From Pyropia yezoensis (lineage: Eukaryota > Rhodophyta > Bangiophyceae > Bangiales > Bangiaceae), in contig CM020618.1 in assembly GCA_009829735.1 (NCBI GenBank), forward strand, positions 2,912,882 through 2,976,881: 64,000 nucleotides of DNA, read 5' to 3'. The translations under genes were made by a program, and so were the position numbers. The notes under the pieces were generated by a model. That model searched no databases. It saw nothing but the letters and a program-made list of their open reading frames with translations, and was not told the DNA's origin. Positions 58,611 through 64,000 of the stretch are shown here, in pieces; position 1 is the first letter of the stretch; every line of letters starts with the position of its first letter.

Positions 58611-59159
58611 ATGGGTGGGTGCGTGCCGAGCCGGGAGCGACGGGCATCCAACTCGCGGGTGCTGCTGCTCCTGGGCCTGGACGGCAGTGGCGCCACCACC
58701 ATCCTCTACCAAATGGTGTTGGGGCGGCGGCTGGAGACCATCCCCACCCTCGGCTTTAACCACGAGGTCATCCGGTACGACGGCCTCGAGTTTGAGCTGT
58801 GGGACATTGGCGGCCTGGACAAGATGCGGCCGCTGTGGCGGCAGTACAGTCGGGAGGCCAATGGCATCATTTTTTGCGTCGACAGCGCCGACCGGAGCCG
58901 GTTTCCCAAGGCAGCAGAGGAGCTGAAAAAGTTTTTTGGCGACGGCGGCCGGAGGTCCTTTGTGCTCCCAGACAACCCGCTGCTGGTGTTTGCCAACAAG
59001 CAGGACGTGGCCAACGCGGCATCGGTGGCGGAAATCGAGGAGGTGCTCGACCTCAGCAGCCTGCCGGTGCGCTCCTTCAAGGTCGTCCCCTGCTGCGGGA
59101 GGACGGGCGCCAGTTTAGGCATTGGGCTCGACTGGATGACGGCGGAATTGCAGAACTGA
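58611..59159 (+). CDS. ARF-family small GTPase with atypical P-loop
   Basis: 182 residues, single exon, start ATG 58611. The N-terminus MGGCVPSRERR offers Gly2 for myristoylation and Cys4 for palmitoylation, so membrane anchoring is likely. ARF family features: PTLGFNHEV (switch I Thr), WDIGGLDKMRPLWRQY, FCVDSADRSRF, NKQD (guanine specificity) and LDWMTAEL at the C-terminus. Two key residues differ. The P-loop reads GLDGSGATT, so the Lys of GxxxxGK(S/T) is Ala. In switch II the usual catalytic Gln (GGQ) is Leu (GGL). In ordinary ARFs the first weakens nucleotide binding and the second blocks GTP hydrolysis, so this protein may bind GTP poorly or act as a constitutive adaptor. Codon use and the preserved frame argue against a dead gene. 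It converges on the COQ8-like gene. Confidence 0.9.
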   Translation: MGGCVPSRERRASNSRVLLLLGLDGSGATTILYQMVLGRRLETIPTLGFNHEVIRYDGLEFELWDIGGLDKMRPLWRQYSREANGIIFCVDSADRSRFPKAAEELKKFFGDGGRRSFVLPDNPLLVFANKQDVANAASVAEIEEVLDLSSLPVRSFKVVPCCGRTGASLGIGLDWMTAELQN

Positions 59160-59923
59160 TCACGCCGCCGCTGCTTCATTTTCCACTCCCCCCTACGCTT
59201 GCCTGTCTACGTGTGTCTGTTTTTTTTTTTCTCCATTTCTCCAGTGGTCTTTCTTCCTTTTGGTGCATCTTGTCGGGTTCCTCTCCTTCACTTGTCGTGG
59301 GGCGCTCGGCTCCCCCCCCACCCGCTTTCCTGTGTCGTGGGCAGGGCACCCGTCGCGCTCTCTTTCGATTATGGACAGCGCTCTCCAGCTGTGGGTGGAC
59401 CGTGCGCATATGCTCCACTTGGGTGGGCCGGTGCCCCGCCATGCGCGGTTGCCACAGGTGACCCGCTCGAGGCACTACTGGTGTAGGGCACGCGCGCAGG
59501 CAGGCACGCACGGAATGGACGGAGCACGGCGCAGGCCTTGCCGATGTTGCGCCCGGTGGCCTCAGATGCGGGACTGGATTTGCGCTGCCGTTGCGACTGG
59601 GACAGGTCGGGTAGTGGCGCCGCTTGCGGTCTGGCCGCAACCTCCCACGTGAACCTCGGCAGCATTGTCAACGGGTCAACCCAGATTGCCTGGGTCGGTC
59701 CTCGCGCGTGCGAAAGTACATGTGAGCCCTACGATGACAGCCATGTGAGCGGGGAGGAGTCCCTACACTTACCCACACAGAGTACCAAAAATGAAGCAGC
59801 TGCCGGGAGTGTACTGGCCAGAGAACACCCCACCAGTGTGCGCCGGTAGTTGCCACTGCAAAAAGACAGAGCCACTGCAAAGGGGCAGAGCCACTGCAAA
59901 GGCCCTGACACCCTCCGCGTCAC
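59160..59923. other. 3' flank between convergent genes
   Basis: Contains T-rich sequence after the ARF-like stop (TTTTTTTTTTCTCC at about 59220), fitting a 3' untranslated region, and short direct repeats (CACTGCAAA-GACAGAGC, with CACTGCAAAGGGGCAGAGC) near 59855-59900. No gene. Confidence 0.5.
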
Positions 59924-61958
59924 TCACAAAACAATGGCCGCCGGGGCCGCATCCGCAGCCACAACGGGCGCCCCCACTGCCTTCTTCGCCGCGGCGCCCG
60001 CCCAGTCAAACGCCTGGACTGTCTGCTGAAGCAGCCCCGCCGCGTCGAGCGTCACGCCTAGCCGTCCGGCGATCAAAAATGCACCCGACAGCCGCCGGTG
60101 GAGGCTGTACGCCTCCACGGGGGGCGGGCACAGCCGCTCGCCCAGCATCACTCGCCCATACCCAGCCGTGCGGGCGGCTAGGTCGTTGCCAGCAAACGAG
60201 TAGGCCTCGCCGGGGGGCCCCGCAAACGGCTCGCCCACCACCAACGACGCGCCAACGTGCGCGTCGCGCATCGTCCGCGACTCGTCGCCGGTGAGGAAGC
60301 CGAGCGCCGTCGACCAGTGGAGGATGGCGTCGGGCTCCCGGGCGGCGCACGCCTGGATCAGCCGCAGGTAGTCGGCGACAAAGGGGTGGTCAAAGGCGCG
60401 GGCGGCGCCAAAGTCAATCAGGTTGAGCACCCCGTCGCTGGGCGCCCCATCGTCCGCGTCGCTGCCGGCGGCGGTCGCCCCCCCCGCGTCGTACAAAAAG
60501 TTGGCAAAGTTGGGGTCCGTCTGCATGAACCGCCACTGGAAGAGCTCCACGAGCGTCAGCCGAAAGATGAGCTCCCCCGCCCGCTGCCGGTCCGCCACAC
60601 GCGTCAGCGCATCCACCGGCACGCCCGCGACGTATTCAGTGGCCAGCACCCGCCCCGTTGTTAGTGGCCACACCACGGCAGGCACGTACACATCATCGCG
60701 GAGCGACGGCTCGGCGGCGAGGAGGGATCGAAAGCGGGCGGTGCGGGCGGCTTCCCCCAGATAGTCGCACTCGCGACGGAGCTCCTCCCCCGCGTGCGCA
60801 AGGATCTTGTCCAGAAACAAATTGGCGGGCGCCATCCCCGACACGGTTGCCAGCCGCCGCACGTTGGCCAAGTCCGAATCGATCGACGTTGCCACCCCGG
60901 GGTACTGCACCTTGAGCGCCACAGGCACTTCCCCACCAGCGGCCAGGCCAACCCCGGACCATCCATCATACTCGACGGGGGCGGGCGGTAGGGGAGATGA
61001 CGGCGACCCTTCGACGGTGGCCGCACCGGCGTCGGCCGACGGCGTCGGCGGCGCGCCCGCGGCCGCCTCACCATCTGCCCGCACTGCGTAGATGGCTTTG
61101 TGCACCTGCCCAATGGAAGCTGCCGCAAACGGGGCGGGGTCAAAGCGCACCACCCCCCGCTCGGTGGCCCAGTCCGCCCCCCCATACTCGGCGGCGAGGG
61201 TGCGGTCCAGCTGCCAGCGGGGCATCACGTCGGCGCCCGCGCGGGCTCGCTCCAGCGCCGCCGCCAGCGGCGCGGGCAGCAGGTCCGCATCTTGGATGGA
61301 CAGCATTTGGCCCACCTTGAGCGCCGCCCCCCGCATGCGCGACAGCGTCGCCGCCAGCCGCTCGGCATTGGCCGCCGACGCGAGCACGGAACCCCGCGGG
61401 CCGCCGCCGCCACCGCCGCCGCCGCCGTCCACCCCAGACGCCGCGGCGTCGGCGCTACCACCGGCGCCACCGCCCCCCCCAAACGTTCGGCGGGTGGCCT
61501 CGGATACGGCGCCCGCGAGGAGCCCCACGCCCAGCCGCCCAAAGCCCGCCACCCGCGACAGGGCCCCCTCGGGCACCACCCGCTCGCGGGCAATGGTGGG
61601 GAGGGTGCGGGCCTCAAACTCGGCGGCCGAGACGGTGCGCCGGCGCCGCCGAGGTGACGGGGGGGGGAAAGGCGGCGCGGCAGCGACCGCCGCAGCCGCA
61701 GGGGGGAAGCGGGGGGCAGGGGCCCCTGCTGCCCCCGCCGACGCCGCCACCCCAAGCTCGACCGGCAGGGAAGACTGTGGCGGCGGGGACGGCGGCGGCG
61801 GTCGGGCGGTCGAGGGCGGGAACGACGCGCCGGCTGGCGCCTGAGCAGGGCCGCCCCGCTGAGTGGGGACGACCGCCAGAGAGGTATGGGCGACGCCCCC
61901 ACGACGGGAGGCGGTGGTGACATCCCCGGGTGGCGCGCGTCCCGGGGACACAGACGGC

Positions 61959-62002
<44 letters not shown>

Positions 62003-62242
62003 ACCAGACGAGGATGGGCGCGGTGGAGATGCGGGTGAAGACCGGGGTGGGGGTGGGGGTGGGGGTGAGCGCGCCGCCGCCGCCGCCGCCGCGCCCCCCC
62101 CGCCTCCTTCCACGGCAACGGTGGCCCGCCGCAGGGCCACCCGCTGCACCGCAGCCGGCACGTCGCGCGCGACGGCCGGCACGGCGGCGGCGACCGTCGC
62201 CGCGCCGCGGAGGACGCGGAGGAGCTCCACCGCCCGCTCCAT
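59924..62242 (-). CDS. COQ8: COQ8/ADCK-type ABC1 atypical kinase
   Basis: 772 residues from ATG 62242 (MERAVELLRVLRGAATVAAA). Family signatures in order: the KxGQ motif in ALKVGQMLSIQDADLLP (about residue 307), the Ala-rich loop FAAASIGQVHKA (about 372), VALKVQYPGV with the kinase Lys (about 441), the QTDPNFANFLYD catalytic segment (about 578) and LIDFGAAR, the DFG-like metal motif (about 610). COQ8 is a mitochondrial inner-membrane ATPase needed for ubiquinone synthesis; plastid ABC1K relatives act on plastoglobules. The KxGQ context and LSIQD look closest to the COQ8/ADCK3 group. The long N-terminus carries Pro/Gly/Ala runs (about 60-270) not found in animal homologues, partly coded by GGC repeats at 61960-62000, and a further Gly-rich insert precedes KxGQ. 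Single exon. Confidence 0.92.
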
Positions 62243-63650
62243 GGCGGAGGCGGGGGGAGAAGGGGGGGGCGGCCGCACTGCGACCGCGTGGGAGAGGCAC
62301 CACGGAGAGAGAAAAAAGGGGGGGGGAGGCGAAGAGAGGGGGGCGAAGGGGAGCGACCGTGATCAGAAGGGGGAAGGGGGACGTGGAGGGGGGGGGGAGG
62401 GGAGGGGGCGGTGGAAATGATGGGGGGAGTGAAGGAGGGGGAGTGGGCGGTTGGGGGGCGGAGCGTGGAAGGTCTGTAGGAACGCCGATAGGTTGGGTGC
62501 GCCCGCGATCGGCGGGTGGGGTGCGGCCGGGGAAAACGAAAAAAAAAAAAAACGAGAAGAAAAAAGGTGAACGACCGCCACGCCCTGCGACGAGCGGCGG
62601 CCCGACGGGTGGCGGTCTTGGCCGTACAAGCCGGCGCGAAGGGGCCCCGCGGGAGGGGCTCTTGGCAGGCGGCGGGGCGGGGCGGATCAAGGGGCAGCGT
62701 GTCCTCTGCCCGGCGGCCGCCTGCACCGCCGGCCGACGGCGCGCGGTCGGCAGGCGACGGGTGGCTGTTCCTTGCCACGGGCGCCGACGACACTGAGATA
62801 CACCCCCCCCTCCCCGACCCCCGACCCCGCCCACGCCTCGCGGCACGTTGACCTTCCCCGCCGTACCAAAGTTTTCTCCAAACCGCCCCCCTCCCTCCCC
62901 TTACGTTCTCCTTTTTCCTTGTCCCCTCCATGTACAAACAGTACAGCCCGTACCCACCCCTCCCGGCGCTGTTCCCCTCGCCCCCCCGGGGCCGTCAGAC
63001 TGCGCCCACCCGGCGGCGTACGCGCCGCCGCCCGCGTCCCGGCGGCCGCCGTAGGACCACCACCCCCGACCCCCGGCGGCGCACAGTACGCCGCCGCCCC
63101 GGAACTCAATGGCAGCCGCGGCGGTGGCCCCGCTGCCGTGGGCGACCACCATCCTTCCCCCCGCCCCCCCCCCACCCAGCCGGCAGCGGGGACAAGGCCA
63201 CCCCACACCGCCGCTGCTGCGGTGATATCCCTAGCGGTGCAGCGGCGTGCAGGCCCCCCCCTTCTCCCTCCGTACAAACGCGCACCCCCCCCCTCACCCC
63301 CCCACCCCCAATTCACCATTGCTCAGCGCAAGCACAGCGGTGCCAGACCTGCCTGCGGCTTGGGGGAGGGGCTTGCCCACACCGGCCGCGTACAACCGCA
63401 GGGGCAGCGCCCCTTCTCCCCCCCGCCATCCACCGCCTTCCCCCCTTCCAAACGGACACGCCGGCCGCACAGCTCGCCTCAGCGGCGGTAGGTACGCCAG
63501 TCGGCCGTCTCCCAGGCGTCCATGGGCGGGGGGGGGTGAGGAGCCTGGAAGAGAATCTTCCACGCGCCCCCCCCCGCACCCCTGCCCCCGCCCCCGCCCC
63601 CCCGCCTGTACCCCTACCCCCCCACCCCCCGCGCCGCTCGCAGGGACAGC
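62243..63650. other. no supported gene; promoter side of COQ8-like gene
   Basis: G-rich then C-rich sequence with an A run at about 62539-62552. Plus-strand frames (62772-63491 and others) are Pro/Arg-biased with no domain. Confidence 0.5.
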
Positions 63651-63947
63651 TCAGAACGTGCCATTCACGCGGTAGCGCGCGCCGCCCCCCCCCACCACGC
63701 GGCCACCGACGGGCTCGCCCCGGGCGGCGGCGCCGAGCATGGCTCCAAACTCCGCCGCCGCCCGGCCGACGCCAGCGACGGCCGCGCCGAGGGCGCCAAA
63801 CGTGTCGCCGACGGCGGGGAACAAGCCGGCGCGCCCGCACGCCGACGTGAGCAGCCGGACGGCGAGGAGGAGGGCGAGGAAGATGCCAAGGCGGCCCAGC
63901 AGCGGGATGTCCGACGTGGTCGTTGCAGGGACGGGGTCAAACGCCAT
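63651..63947 (-). CDS. small one-pass membrane protein, hypothetical
   Basis: 98 residues from ATG 63947 (MAFDPVPATTTSDIPLLGR). One clear hydrophobic segment, LGRLGIFLALLLAVRLLTS, at about residues 16-34, is followed by a Gly/Ala-rich amphipathic region (FGALGAAVAGVGRAAAEFG) and a short polar tail ending YRVNGTF. No family recognised. The composition is more protein-like than the surrounding chance frames. Upstream sequence stops 53 bases away at the window edge, so further exons cannot be excluded. Confidence 0.5.
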   Translation of the reverse strand: MAFDPVPATTTSDIPLLGRLGIFLALLLAVRLLTSACGRAGLFPAVGDTFGALGAAVAGVGRAAAEFGAMLGAAARGEPVGGRVVGGGGARYRVNGTF

Positions 63948-64000
63948 GGTGGCGGGCAAGCCGCAGGGAGGGGGAAAGAGTCCAAAGGGACGGGCGGAGG

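Overview
This window looks like nuclear DNA of a very GC-rich eukaryote with few introns. My best guess is a bangiophyte red alga (Porphyra/Pyropia type). The evidence is (i) most protein genes are open in a single exon, (ii) a small three-exon gene starts with a plastid transit peptide carrying a Phe near its N-terminus (MAFVSGF), as in the red plastid lineage, and (iii) there are long G/C mononucleotide runs and GCC/GGC repeats everywhere. The host assignment is inference; the gene calls below rest on motifs read directly. I found no rRNA, tRNA or CRISPR array.

Left block (1-17.7 kb): repeat-laden sequence holding a DNA polymerase lambda gene (minus strand; BRCT, 8-kDa helix-hairpin-helix and palm regions, in several frames that change at homopolymer runs), a possible cyclin-box gene just upstream of it, a multi-pass membrane RING-H2 protein (plus strand, 10.5-11.6 kb) and a low-complexity hypothetical protein (minus strand, 12.2-14.2 kb).

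Mobile block (17.7-43.7 kb): a CACTA/EnSpm (TNP2-like) transposase gene on the minus strand was split by a Ty3/gypsy chromovirus (18198-29598, minus strand, 5-bp target duplication GCGGT). A second chromovirus lies at 34076-43728 on the plus strand (target duplication AGGCT). Both are fossils with several breaks in gag-pol but still have near-identical LTRs, so they are recent. Both use the same primer-binding site, and both carry an extra long reading frame on the strand opposite to pol, between pol and the 3' LTR. That shared antisense gene is the most unusual thing in the window.

Right block (43.7-64 kb): mostly host genes: an 81-residue plastid-targeted protein with a 26-nt microexon and a TATA box; a large double-domain alpha-carbonic anhydrase with a long Pro/Ala/Thr tail; a Bax-inhibitor-1 family protein; a SAM-dependent methyltransferase; an ARF-family GTPase with non-canonical P-loop and switch II residues; a COQ8/ABC1-family atypical kinase; and a small one-pass membrane protein at the right edge. 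The genes do not form one pathway. The layout is that of ordinary intron-poor housekeeping genes interrupted by a transposon-rich interval.
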